Source of the DNA: a virus | Length of the DNA: 29,676 nucleotides | IMG/VR virus record: IMGVR_UViG_3300027906_002511 | Span: 1 to 29,676 of that record | Direction: 5' to 3' (one strand) | Shown: piece after piece, positions 7,682-14,409 of the stretch | Position numbering within the stretch: the first letter of the stretch is position 1 | Layout: the number at the start of each line of letters is the position of its first letter | Notes under the pieces: generated by a model | Databases searched by the model: none | The model's input: the letters and a program-made list of their open reading frames with translations, nothing else | Told to the model about the DNA's origin: nothing | Position numbers and translations under genes: made by a program

Positions 7682-8492
7682 TTTAGTTATATGTACATTT
7701 AAGAGATTGGATAAACAGATTACTCTGGGAAATATTCCAGAGAAGTTTAGAGATAATGTAACTCTTGTAGTCCAACCACAAGAGGAAGAAGAAGCAAAAA
7801 AAGTTCATTCTAATATATTTGTTCTTAATGGGGATAATATTGGATATGCAAAAACTATCGAACAGACAACAAAAGAATTTGCAGTAAATCGTAATAATCA
7901 TTTTTGGTTGTTTGATGATGATTTAACTTTTAGATTCAATGAGGAAATAGAAGTAGGGGTCAAGGGAAAGAAACATAAATTTACAGAACAACATTTTGAA
8001 CAAATGTTAATAGAAATTGAAAAAGAATTAGACTCTGGAATGATGCATGGTGCATTAGGAACAACTTGGGTATTTCCTTGGGGCAAACTTCCATATGTTG
8101 AAAACAGTAGAATGTGTGGAAATAAAATCTACAATAAAGACCTTGCAAAAGTCTGGAACGATATTGACTGGGTTGGATGTTGTGGTGCAGAAGATTTCTT
8201 TGTAAACATACAATTATTAACTATGGGATATTCAAACAAGGTATGGTATAATTATGTTATTGATCCCGGCCACAGTTATCAAGATGGTGGTTGTTCTGAT
8301 TATAGAGATTTAGAATACCACAATAAAGCATGTAAAGACCTTGCAGAATTATATCCACAGTTTACTAGACTTAAAACTAATATTCAAAAGTCTGGGCCTT
8401 GGAAGGGTGTAGAAAAATTAGGAGTTCATGTGCAATGGAAAAAAGCATATGAATCATCAAAGGTCTCGACAATAACAGATTTTATGGTATAA
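7674..8492 (+). CDS. GT-A-type glycosyltransferase, TET-associated (TAGT-like), 272 aa
   Basis: The start MIDLVICTFKR is typical of nucleotide-sugar-binding GT-A folds. The metal-binding acidic motif is FDDD (D81-D83) in NHFWLFDDDLTF. A central block GALGTTWVFPWG, then CCGAEDFFVNIQLLTMGY, completes a compact transferase. Proteins of this size and layout next to phage TET genes have been described as TET/JBP-associated glycosyltransferases (TAGT). Context suggests it adds a sugar to the 5-hydroxymethylcytosine made by the two enzymes upstream. The ATG at 7674 is preferred over GTG 7668. Sugar identity and family membership need a profile search. Confidence 0.8.
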   Translation: MIDLVICTFKRLDKQITLGNIPEKFRDNVTLVVQPQEEEEAKKVHSNIFVLNGDNIGYAKTIEQTTKEFAVNRNNHFWLFDDDLTFRFNEEIEVGVKGKKHKFTEQHFEQMLIEIEKELDSGMMHGALGTTWVFPWGKLPYVENSRMCGNKIYNKDLAKVWNDIDWVGCCGAEDFFVNIQLLTMGYSNKVWYNYVIDPGHSYQDGGCSDYRDLEYHNKACKDLAELYPQFTRLKTNIQKSGPWKGVEKLGVHVQWKKAYESSKVSTITDFMV

Positions 8493-8493
8493 T
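8466..8493 (+). promoter_or_regulatory. Promoter upstream of the 56-aa gene, gp62 and regA
   Basis: TCGACA (8466-8471), a 16-nt spacer and TATAAT (8488-8493). The -35 has one mismatch from TTGACA and the spacer lacks the clear dyad of its relatives. The predicted +1 at 8500 is the A of the next ATG. It lies at the end of the glycosyltransferase gene and would separate gp62/regA expression from the modification block. Confidence 0.7.
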
Positions 8494-8499
8494 AGATAT

Positions 8500-8670
8500 A
8501 TGAACTCAACAAACGAAAACATTCTTCAAATTATTCAATCATTTAAACTTCTTAATCCAGAGGATCAAGAAGTAGTTTTAAAGACTTTACAGAATGTAAA
8601 GACAGATTCAAATCATTTTAAAAAAGATATTGATTCTTATCGTGCAAAGTTAGTAAGGTCTACTAAGTAA
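8500..8670 (+). CDS. Small protein, 56 aa, preceding gp62
   Basis: The ATG at 8500 coincides with the predicted transcription start, and no ribosome binding site precedes it, so leaderless translation is expected. The 56-residue product is polar and helical (NENILQIIQSFKLLNPED...). Its TAA shares a base with the gp62 ATG (TAATG at 8668-8672), making coupled translation likely. No family recognised. Confidence 0.65.
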   Translation: MNSTNENILQIIQSFKLLNPEDQEVVLKTLQNVKTDSNHFKKDIDSYRAKLVRSTK

Positions 8671-9047
8671 TGAACCCATTTGATTATGTCAATGCATTGA
8701 CCTTCACTAAGAAGGACATTATGGTTGACAGACAAGCAGAACGAGAGTACGCTCCCTTTATCACAAACAGGACACTTTCGTACCACCAAGATTGCATCAT
8801 GTATGCAAACGAAATAAATCGTAGACACCACCTAGATTCTCGTCTACAATTCCATTATTTCCTAAATACTCTAAGAAAACGAAAAAGGTTTGCCAAATGG
8901 ATCAAACCAAATGTTTTGGAAGATATGAAGGTTATCCAATCATATTATGGATGTTCTAAATCTAAGGCAGAAGAATACTTAAATATTCTTTCTTCTGAAC
9001 AGATTGTAGAACTTAATGAGAGAATGAAAAAAGGTGGGAGACAATAA
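8670..9047 (+). CDS. 62: Clamp loader small subunit gp62
   Basis: Non-ATPase subunit that joins the gp44 tetramer in the clamp loader. The 125 residues match the short gp62 form I associate with marine T4-like phages: MNPFDYVNALTFTKKDIM at the start, CIMYANEINRRHHLDSRLQF in the middle, and RKRKRFAKWIKP, which parallels the RGKRYGKWAK segment of T4 gp62. T4 gp62 is longer (187 aa). RegA follows after 3 nt, as gp62-regA does in T4, but gp44 is separated by the modification block. Confidence 0.88.
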   Translation: MNPFDYVNALTFTKKDIMVDRQAEREYAPFITNRTLSYHQDCIMYANEINRRHHLDSRLQFHYFLNTLRKRKRFAKWIKPNVLEDMKVIQSYYGCSKSKAEEYLNILSSEQIVELNERMKKGGRQ

Positions 9048-9050
9048 AAA

Positions 9051-9449
9051 ATGAGTTACGACCTCTCCGACATGGTAGAGGTAGAGTTGAAGGAATCCGA
9101 TGACTTTCTAAAAGTCAAAGAGACATTAACAAGAATTGGTGTTGCATCTCGGAAAGAGAAGATACTCTATCAATCGTGTCATATATTACACAAACGCGGG
9201 AAATACTATCTCGTACATTTTAAAGAATTATTTGCCTTAGATGGTAAAGATTCTTCTATAACTGAGTCCGATTTAGGACGAAGGAATGCAATATCAAAGT
9301 TATTACAGGAGTGGGGACTGTTAAAAGTCATTAGTAATAACATCGAAAGTCCAATGGCTCCAATGAGTCAGATCAAGGTTCTTCCATACAAAGATAAAGA
9401 AGAGTGGGAACTAGTACCAAAGTACAACATTGGTGTAGTTAACAAGTAA
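9051..9449 (+). CDS. regA: Translational repressor RegA
   Basis: RNA-binding protein that represses early phage mRNAs at their translation starts. The 132 residues (T4: 122) share long identical stretches with T4 RegA: DFLKVKETLTRIGVAS, ILYQSCHILHKRGKYYLVHFKE, then the WGLLKV strand and a C-terminal EWELVPKYNIG. The N-terminus is ~10 residues longer than in T4. It follows gp62 closely. If RegA acts on start-site RNA as in T4, the leaderless mRNAs predicted in this window would offer it unusual targets. Confidence 0.96.
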   Translation: MSYDLSDMVEVELKESDDFLKVKETLTRIGVASRKEKILYQSCHILHKRGKYYLVHFKELFALDGKDSSITESDLGRRNAISKLLQEWGLLKVISNNIESPMAPMSQIKVLPYKDKEEWELVPKYNIGVVNK

Positions 9450-9462
9450 GGGGGGATGCCTT

Positions 9463-10386
9463 ATGGCATTACTGAAATTCAACGACACATATAAAGGGGT
9501 GACGAATTCTCCTACTATGGAAATTAAGAATAGAACTATGAGTAAGATATTCAAACTAAAAGAAGTAGAAAGAAGAGTTTTATTTGCAGAGTTTGCTCAA
9601 GCTGCATATTGGAATAGTGCAAAAGCAAAGACCTTTGGTAAGTCAAAGGGTATGACTGCACATACCTTAATCGACATAGAAGGTGCTCAGGTGCATGTAT
9701 GGCACTCTAATGAGGACTTAATTATAGGTGCAAGGGGTACAGAACCCACAGAAATGAATGACATTTATGCAGATTTAGAAGTATTTAAAGACGATGCATT
9801 TACAGGTGTAGGACAAATACATCAAGGTTTCAGAGAAGAAGTAGATAAGGTCTGGGACAAAGTATTTGGAAGAGTAAACAAATACGGAATGAAAGGTAAG
9901 GTTGCAAAGAAAATGTGGGTATGTGGTCATTCACTAGGTGGTGCAATGGCAACCCTTATTGCATCCAGACTAGAATATAATGCAAAAGAAAAATTTAATA
10001 ATGGTATGGAGTTAGTACATTCACCAATCAATGGTTGGGATGTTGATACTCTTTACACATATGGTTCACCAAGAGTTGGTGGCCCTGTGTTCTCGAAATG
10101 GTGTGATAAACATTTAAACCATCAAAGATTCGTGAACAATAACGATGTTGTACCTTGTGTACCATCTGTTCTCAGATGGAAACATAATGGTAATTGTAAG
10201 TATATAATGAGTACAGGTGAAGTAACAAATCTAGGTCGATGGTCTATGAAGAGAATCAAAGACAAGGGTTGGAGTTTACTAACTACCATCATCAAAGGAA
10301 GATTAGATATCGTTGCCGATCATAATATACAAGATTACATTGATCATTTAACCAACGATATGGAAATAAAACAAGTACAGAGGTAG
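9463..10386 (+). CDS. Class 3 lipase (alpha/beta hydrolase), 307 aa
   Basis: Lipase_3-type fold: ARGTEPTEMNDIYAD (oxyanion-loop region), nucleophile elbow GHSLGGAMA with Ser157, YGSPRVGG, catalytic acid Asp228 in NNNDVVPCVP, and probable catalytic His287 in DHNIQDY. No signal peptide is apparent, so the product is expected in the cytoplasm or in the virion. A strong purine run (AAGGGGGG, 9448-9455) serves as ribosome binding site. Neighbouring genes are RegA and a membrane protein. Membrane-lipid hydrolysis during lysis or infection is plausible but unproven. Confidence 0.88.
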   Translation: MALLKFNDTYKGVTNSPTMEIKNRTMSKIFKLKEVERRVLFAEFAQAAYWNSAKAKTFGKSKGMTAHTLIDIEGAQVHVWHSNEDLIIGARGTEPTEMNDIYADLEVFKDDAFTGVGQIHQGFREEVDKVWDKVFGRVNKYGMKGKVAKKMWVCGHSLGGAMATLIASRLEYNAKEKFNNGMELVHSPINGWDVDTLYTYGSPRVGGPVFSKWCDKHLNHQRFVNNNDVVPCVPSVLRWKHNGNCKYIMSTGEVTNLGRWSMKRIKDKGWSLLTTIIKGRLDIVADHNIQDYIDHLTNDMEIKQVQR

Positions 10387-10390
10387 TAAC

Positions 10391-10729
10391 ATGTATATGT
10401 TACTCATCCTCGCACTCAAGAGTATTCTCTCGACAGTTATAGGTTCAACATTTTACAAATGGTTCCAGTCAACTAAGGTTGGAGTTTGGTTTCAGCTTAA
10501 GGTGAACAAATTCATGGAATATTTGTCAACTAAATATGATATAGAGATTACCAAGAAAGACGCAAAGTGGAGACAAGATTATCCATTACTTGCAGATAGG
10601 GTCGATAAACTAGAATCTATGGCACATCCTAAATGTGGATTAGATGGTTTCGATGGTTATCAACCTCTTGTTAATCGAATTGAAAAACTTGAACAGGAAC
10701 TTAAAAATGTCAAAAAAGGAAAAACCTAA
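10391..10729 (+). CDS. Membrane-anchored coiled-coil protein, 112 aa
   Basis: An N-terminal hydrophobic segment (about residues 2-22, MLLILALKSILSTVIGS) is followed by a basic region and a C-terminal heptad-like stretch (PLVNRIEKLEQELKNVKK). The ATG is 5 nt after the lipase stop and has AGAGG just upstream. It overlaps the COQ4-like gene by 23 nt. No family recognised; a membrane scaffold is possible. Confidence 0.6.
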   Translation: MYMLLILALKSILSTVIGSTFYKWFQSTKVGVWFQLKVNKFMEYLSTKYDIEITKKDAKWRQDYPLLADRVDKLESMAHPKCGLDGFDGYQPLVNRIEKLEQELKNVKKGKT

Positions 10730-11723
10730 TCATTATGTCGTTGGAAGATGGACTTCTAACTGGCACCAACTTAAACTATTTCTAACAGTCTTATTCAAAA
10801 GACTAGATACTTCAAAGAACGAATCTCAACACGAATTTGGTGATGCAGTCACAATGTTCTTTGGTATTGGAGAACAACAAGGTCGTGGAATTGCATTCAA
10901 ATGGGCAACTGCACAACCACCTCAGGCAAAAAATATTACTGATGGTCATTGGTATGCAGATACAGAACTGTTAGAAGATTTCGATGCATTAAAAAAGTAT
11001 AAGAAGAATACACTTGGTAAACGATATCAAGAATTTTTTCAATACTACAACGATTACATGAATAAGAAGTTGGGTATTAATAAATGGATACCACAAGTAT
11101 CAATGCATAGGAGATCCGCAGAGATGTTAGAAGCAGACCAAAGAAAATCTTTCTTAGGTCAAACTGCAAATGAAAAGAATACCAAGTCCTTTGATAATAA
11201 AAAGGATGACCCATTGAATATTGGATTGAACCCTGCTGTTGTAAACTACTATCTTACATCACCTACAGTACATCCTCATATGAAAAGAGATGTACAAAGA
11301 CTGGGAATGATGAAGGCAGTTAGGAAAAGAATGGGAGATCGTTTCTTTGGAATCCATGATTTATATCATGTACTACTTGGAGTTGGTAGAGACCAACTTG
11401 GAGAGATGTGTATTCAATGTAAGAATGCTGTTGACTCTGGATTGTATGGATTACATCTAGTGACATGGTTAGAAGCATGTAGAGAAGCAGTAATACATTT
11501 ATCATTAACTCCATTCAAAATTAGAAAAGAAGCATATAGACTTGCAAAACTATCAGAGGATTTATTAGTTCAAGACTATAAAAAACTATTAAAGGTTGAT
11601 GTTGATAAGATTCGTAAAGACCTCAACATACAAGAAAACAAAATCTATCAAGACTTTTGTGGGGTGACTCACGAGAATGATTTACCAAAAGGTAAGTATA
11701 GAGTAGGAGAATATGGTATTTAA
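10707..11723 (+). CDS. COQ4-like protein with HDxxH-x11-E motif, 338 aa
   Basis: The C-terminal half contains GIHDLYHVLLGVGRDQLGE, which gives H217-D218-x2-H221-x11-E233, the exact zinc-binding signature of COQ4, a protein required for ubiquinone biosynthesis. Total length (338) is close to yeast Coq4 (335). Surrounding residues (RFFGIHDLYH, then QCKNAVDSGLYG) also follow the family pattern, and the N-terminal ~150 residues are less recognisable. The ATG at 10707 is chosen over an upstream extension because it overlaps the previous gene only slightly. A role in host quinone metabolism is inferred from the motif alone. Confidence 0.7.
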   Translation: MSKKEKPNHYVVGRWTSNWHQLKLFLTVLFKRLDTSKNESQHEFGDAVTMFFGIGEQQGRGIAFKWATAQPPQAKNITDGHWYADTELLEDFDALKKYKKNTLGKRYQEFFQYYNDYMNKKLGINKWIPQVSMHRRSAEMLEADQRKSFLGQTANEKNTKSFDNKKDDPLNIGLNPAVVNYYLTSPTVHPHMKRDVQRLGMMKAVRKRMGDRFFGIHDLYHVLLGVGRDQLGEMCIQCKNAVDSGLYGLHLVTWLEACREAVIHLSLTPFKIRKEAYRLAKLSEDLLVQDYKKLLKVDVDKIRKDLNIQENKIYQDFCGVTHENDLPKGKYRVGEYGI

Positions 11724-11745
11724 GGGTTCTTAAAATCCTAAATGT

Positions 11746-11753
11746 TATAAATA
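11746..11753 (+). promoter_or_regulatory. T4-type late promoter TATAAATA
   Basis: An exact match to the T4 late -10 octamer TATAAATA, 18 nt before the ATG at 11772, with no -35-like element required. This spacing leaves room for the GAG-type ribosome binding site just before the ATG. Confidence 0.6.
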
Positions 11754-11771
11754 AGACTACTGAGTGAAATT

Positions 11772-12005
11772 ATGTCTGTAAAATGGAAACCAGATAGTAT
11801 CGAAGTCCTTCGGGGCGTAAGAGGTACTACTTCGAGAAAAGTGAGATTCCCAATAGCGGGAGTTAAGACTTCGGAGCTGTTGGAACTTGTTAACAAGAGT
11901 AAAGAGGATTGTAAACCCATTGAGCGTAAGCGAAGAGGGAAGGCGATCAAGGAACTCGATAAACGGAGAAAACTGTATGGACTTTCTAAAAGAAAGACTG
12001 TCTGA
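11772..12005 (+). CDS. Small, very basic protein, 77 aa
   Basis: The product has 77 residues, about one third Lys or Arg, with a C-terminal run of basic helices (ERKRRGKAIKELDKRRKLYG). It has no signal peptide or membrane segment. It follows a late-type promoter, so a late structural or nucleic-acid-binding role is possible. Its 3' end overlaps the next small membrane protein by 29 nt. Not recognised. Confidence 0.55.
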   Translation: MSVKWKPDSIEVLRGVRGTTSRKVRFPIAGVKTSELLELVNKSKEDCKPIERKRRGKAIKELDKRRKLYGLSKRKTV

Positions 12006-12135
12006 GGTTTCGACTTTAGATGGCGGTGTCATTTTGGCACTTAGTCTAGGTATCCTGTTTCTAGGCCCTATATTGAAATATTTAGCATATGCTGGTGTTT
12101 TATATGGTGCATGGAAAATGCTTAAAAAAGGATAA
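11977..12135 (+). CDS. Small hydrophobic membrane protein, 52 aa
   Basis: The ATG at 11977 has GGAGA 8-12 nt upstream. The 52-residue product contains a long hydrophobic stretch (GGVILALSLGILFLGPILK then YLAYAGVLYGAW) and a basic tail KMLKKG, giving one or two membrane spans, an arrangement shared by small holins. Longer in-frame starts are rejected because they overlap the upstream gene extensively without a ribosome binding site. The holin idea is only a possibility. Confidence 0.55.
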   Translation: MDFLKERLSEVSTLDGGVILALSLGILFLGPILKYLAYAGVLYGAWKMLKKG

Positions 12136-12219
12136 TCCTATGCTTTGATGGAGAGAAGAACCCATCCACAAAAACAAAAAGGAGAATTCCGTATAGGATA
12201 CTTCCTTCATCGATTTTTC

Positions 12220-12250
12220 AAACCCACAGGAATGTGGGTTTTTTTTTTGA
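12220..12250 (+). terminator. Strong rho-independent terminator
   Basis: A 9-bp perfect stem AAACCCACA/TGTGGGTTT (12220-12228 with 12233-12241) closed by a GGAA tetraloop and running into an unbroken T tract to 12248. It ends the 11772-12135 transcript and insulates it from the late promoter at 12280. The rest of the 12136-12308 gap holds only an ORF that reads through this terminator. Confidence 0.93.
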
Positions 12251-12279
12251 TAGAAAAACATAAATGAAAGGTCAAAAAA

Positions 12280-12287
12280 TATAAATA
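12280..12287 (+). promoter_or_regulatory. T4-type late promoter TATAAATA before the curli block
   Basis: An exact TATAAATA octamer 22 nt before the ATG at 12309, which has its own AGGAG site at 12299-12303. It lies directly downstream of the terminator at 12220-12250 and would start a transcript covering the small membrane proteins, csgF, csgG, the curlin-like genes and the cyclase. Confidence 0.7.
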
Positions 12288-12308
12288 CTAGAGTAATTAG
12301 GAGATATC

Positions 12309-12623
12309 ATGGACTTTGTACAATTTCTGAGTGATGTGGGAGTCCCAATTGGCGGTGCAGTAGTCATGGGGTTCTTTATATTTTTAGTATTAAAACAGAT
12401 ACTAGATGGACTGGTGGATACAATAAAAACCCTTACTGGGTTTGCAAAAATGCTTGAAGATCGTGCCCGAGTGGGTTGTAATGAGTTAGTTAAGATTGAC
12501 TTGTTGGTTTCGTCTGCATTAGAACTTACTCCACCAATTGATAGGATTGCTCGTGCAGAGAATTACAGGACTAATGAGAAAGGTGAACCTCAGAATGTCA
12601 AACTTGATGTGAGGAGAGACTAA
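12309..12623 (+). CDS. Small membrane protein with helical tail, 104 aa
   Basis: A short N-terminal segment is followed by one membrane span (about residues 12-32, VPIGGAVVMGFFIFLVLKQIL) and an amphipathic helical region. The layout matches the next gene product (same length, span in the same place, FPxVM/IGGAVVM-like start), so the two look like diverged paralogues. The topology also recalls small BhlA/UviB holin-like proteins. It opens the late transcript that contains the curli genes. The AGGAG site and ATG are clear. Confidence 0.6.
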   Translation: MDFVQFLSDVGVPIGGAVVMGFFIFLVLKQILDGLVDTIKTLTGFAKMLEDRARVGCNELVKIDLLVSSALELTPPIDRIARAENYRTNEKGEPQNVKLDVRRD

Positions 12624-12937
12624 TGGAAGAATTAGCAGCTGCTATATCAGAATTTGGTTTCCCAGTGGTCATGGCTGGTGGGATGGGGTATTTTATATAC
12701 TTTGTATGGAAGTTTGTTGTAGACAAATTAGAACCAGAGTTAGACACTATGCACCTTGCACTTATAAAGTGTATTGATGCAAATAGAATGTTAGATAATG
12801 ACATGATAAGACTCCAACAGAAAGTGCAAGTGGTCTTGGAGTATCGAGAAAGACAGAACATGTTGGAAGATGCAGAAGAAAAAGAGGCACTAGCAGAGGT
12901 AAGAAAGAATGAAAAGAAAGGAAAAAATCCTAAGTAG
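12623..12937 (+). CDS. Small membrane protein with coiled-coil tail, 104 aa
   Basis: The ATG shares its A with the preceding TAA. One membrane span (about residues 11-30, FGFPVVMAGGMGYFIYFVW) is followed by a heptad-rich tail (MLDNDMIRLQQKVQVVLEY) ending in a Lys/Glu-rich segment. This is the one-span-plus-coiled-coil layout of BhlA/UviB-type holin-like proteins, but sequence identity to them is not evident by eye. Its last 29 nt overlap the csgF start, and the csgF ribosome binding site lies inside it. Confidence 0.6.
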   Translation: MEELAAAISEFGFPVVMAGGMGYFIYFVWKFVVDKLEPELDTMHLALIKCIDANRMLDNDMIRLQQKVQVVLEYRERQNMLEDAEEKEALAEVRKNEKKGKNPK

Positions 12938-13415
12938 TATATTCATATTAGTTGTTTTATTTTTACATGCATCTAATGTGTATTCAGACGAGATAGTACA
13001 TAAGTTCAAATCTCCAAGTTTTAGTGGAGTAGGAACTTCTGCACATTATCTTACAATCGATTCACAAGAACAGGGTCGAAGAGAGGCAATCAAGTCAGAT
13101 ATAGAAGCTGCACTATTGGCTGCAAAGAGAGAAGAAGATAACAGTACACTTGCTAAATTTATTAGAAATCTGGAGAGCAGAATTTATTCCCAACTTTCTA
13201 AACAATTAGTTGAGTCACTATTCTCTGGAGATGGTGCATCATTTGGTAGTTTCATGTTAGAAGGTAGTACAATAACATACCAAGTACAACCTTGTGATAA
13301 TCCAGCTGCATGTACTGTAGGTGAAGATGTAATTGTAATGACAATTACAGCTGAGGACGGAACAGTCACCTCTATAACTATTCCAATAGGAAGTGGAAAC
13401 TGGGGAACTGGTTAG
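12909..13415 (+). CDS. csgF: CsgF-like curli assembly factor, 168 aa
   Basis: Secreted accessory protein of the curli (type VIII) secretion pore; in E. coli CsgF binds the outer face of CsgG and couples secretion to nucleation. A signal peptide (about residues 1-25, ending VYS|DE) precedes the family's N-terminal motif HKFKSPSFSGVGTSA and the helix LESRIYSQLSKQLVESLF, followed by a beta-rich C-terminal domain with a Cys pair (CDNPAAC). E. coli CsgF is 138 aa. GAGGT lies 9-13 nt before the ATG. csgG follows directly, as in bacterial csg operons. Confidence 0.88.
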   Translation: MKRKEKILSSIFILVVLFLHASNVYSDEIVHKFKSPSFSGVGTSAHYLTIDSQEQGRREAIKSDIEAALLAAKREEDNSTLAKFIRNLESRIYSQLSKQLVESLFSGDGASFGSFMLEGSTITYQVQPCDNPAACTVGEDVIVMTITAEDGTVTSITIPIGSGNWGTG

Positions 13416-14399
13416 GTGAATGTTAAACTTTTATCGTCATTAGCACTATTAGTCATCCTTACAACAGGGTGTGCTAGTATTCCCAGCACAAGAGATTCAT
13501 GCACCAAAATAGTCATGAAAGAATTCGGAATCTGCGTGGAAGAACCAGTAAGTTTGGAATTACCCACACACGAGAAATTAAAACAATTACCACCAGCGGA
13601 AAAACAACCAGTAGTTGCAGTCTATTCATTCTTGGATAAGACTGGTCAGAGGAAACAGAAAGATGGTGCTGCTCTCTTTTCTACAGCAGTAACACAAGGT
13701 GCAGAAACAATGTTAATAGATGCATTGAAAACTGCTGGAGATGGGACATGGTTTAGAGTAGTTGAGAGAGTTGGTATAGATCACTTAACTAGAGAAAGAC
13801 AAATTGTAAAATCAACCAGACAGTCATTGGAAGAACCTACAGGGTTAGCTCCTTTGTTGTTTGCTGGGATGATTTTAGAGGGTGGTATCGTAGGCTTCGA
13901 TACGAACCTAGAGACAGGCGGTAGGGGTGCAAGAACATTAGGTGTTGGTGCTCAGAACGCATATAGAAAGGATGTTGTCACAATATCCCTTCGAGCAGTT
14001 AGTACATTGACTGGAGAAATATTACTTAATGTACAGACAACTAAATCGATTTTGGCAGTCGCAAGCGGTTATGATGTCTTTAAATTTATCGATATGGATA
14101 CTCAACTAATTGAGGTTGAGGATGGAATGACTGAGAATGAAAGTGTAACCAGAAGTGTTCGATCTGCGATTGAACAAGCTGTTTACGAATTAATTCTTCA
14201 AGGTGAGGAGAGAGATTTTTGGAAAATCAGTTGGGCAATACCAGAAAGTAAGATTAAAGAAGGTATTAACGAAATTATGGAAGATGTAGAAATTGAAGTA
14301 ATTACCGAAGAAGATATAATAGAAGTTGATCCACCAGATGAGTTACCATTAGGTATCCCAAATGTGGATGAAAAAACCCTCGAAGAAATACGAGGATAG
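13416..14399 (+). CDS. csgG: CsgG-like outer-membrane curli secretion channel, 327 aa
   Basis: Outer-membrane lipoprotein that forms the nonameric curli export pore. A GTG start directly after the csgF stop gives a lipoprotein signal ending in LTTGC (Cys19). The CsgG domain aligns by eye with E. coli CsgG: VAVYSFLDKTGQ, FSTAVTQGAETMLIDALK, ILEGGIVGFDTN, GGRGARTLGVGA, LRAVSTLTGEILLNVQTTKSI, FIDMDTQLIEVEDG. At the pore constriction only the Phe is kept (F88, E. coli F56); the Tyr51 and Asn55 positions read Asp and Leu. An acidic tail of ~50 residues extends beyond E. coli CsgG. Confidence 0.95.
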   Translation: MNVKLLSSLALLVILTTGCASIPSTRDSCTKIVMKEFGICVEEPVSLELPTHEKLKQLPPAEKQPVVAVYSFLDKTGQRKQKDGAALFSTAVTQGAETMLIDALKTAGDGTWFRVVERVGIDHLTRERQIVKSTRQSLEEPTGLAPLLFAGMILEGGIVGFDTNLETGGRGARTLGVGAQNAYRKDVVTISLRAVSTLTGEILLNVQTTKSILAVASGYDVFKFIDMDTQLIEVEDGMTENESVTRSVRSAIEQAVYELILQGEERDFWKISWAIPESKIKEGINEIMEDVEIEVITEEDIIEVDPPDELPLGIPNVDEKTLEEIRG

Positions 14400-14409
14400 A
14401 GGATAAGAA

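Noticed and set aside
12148-12267. A 39-codon ORF on the + strand
   Set aside because: It reads straight through the strong terminator at 12220-12250, encodes part of the hairpin and T tract, and has no good ribosome binding site.
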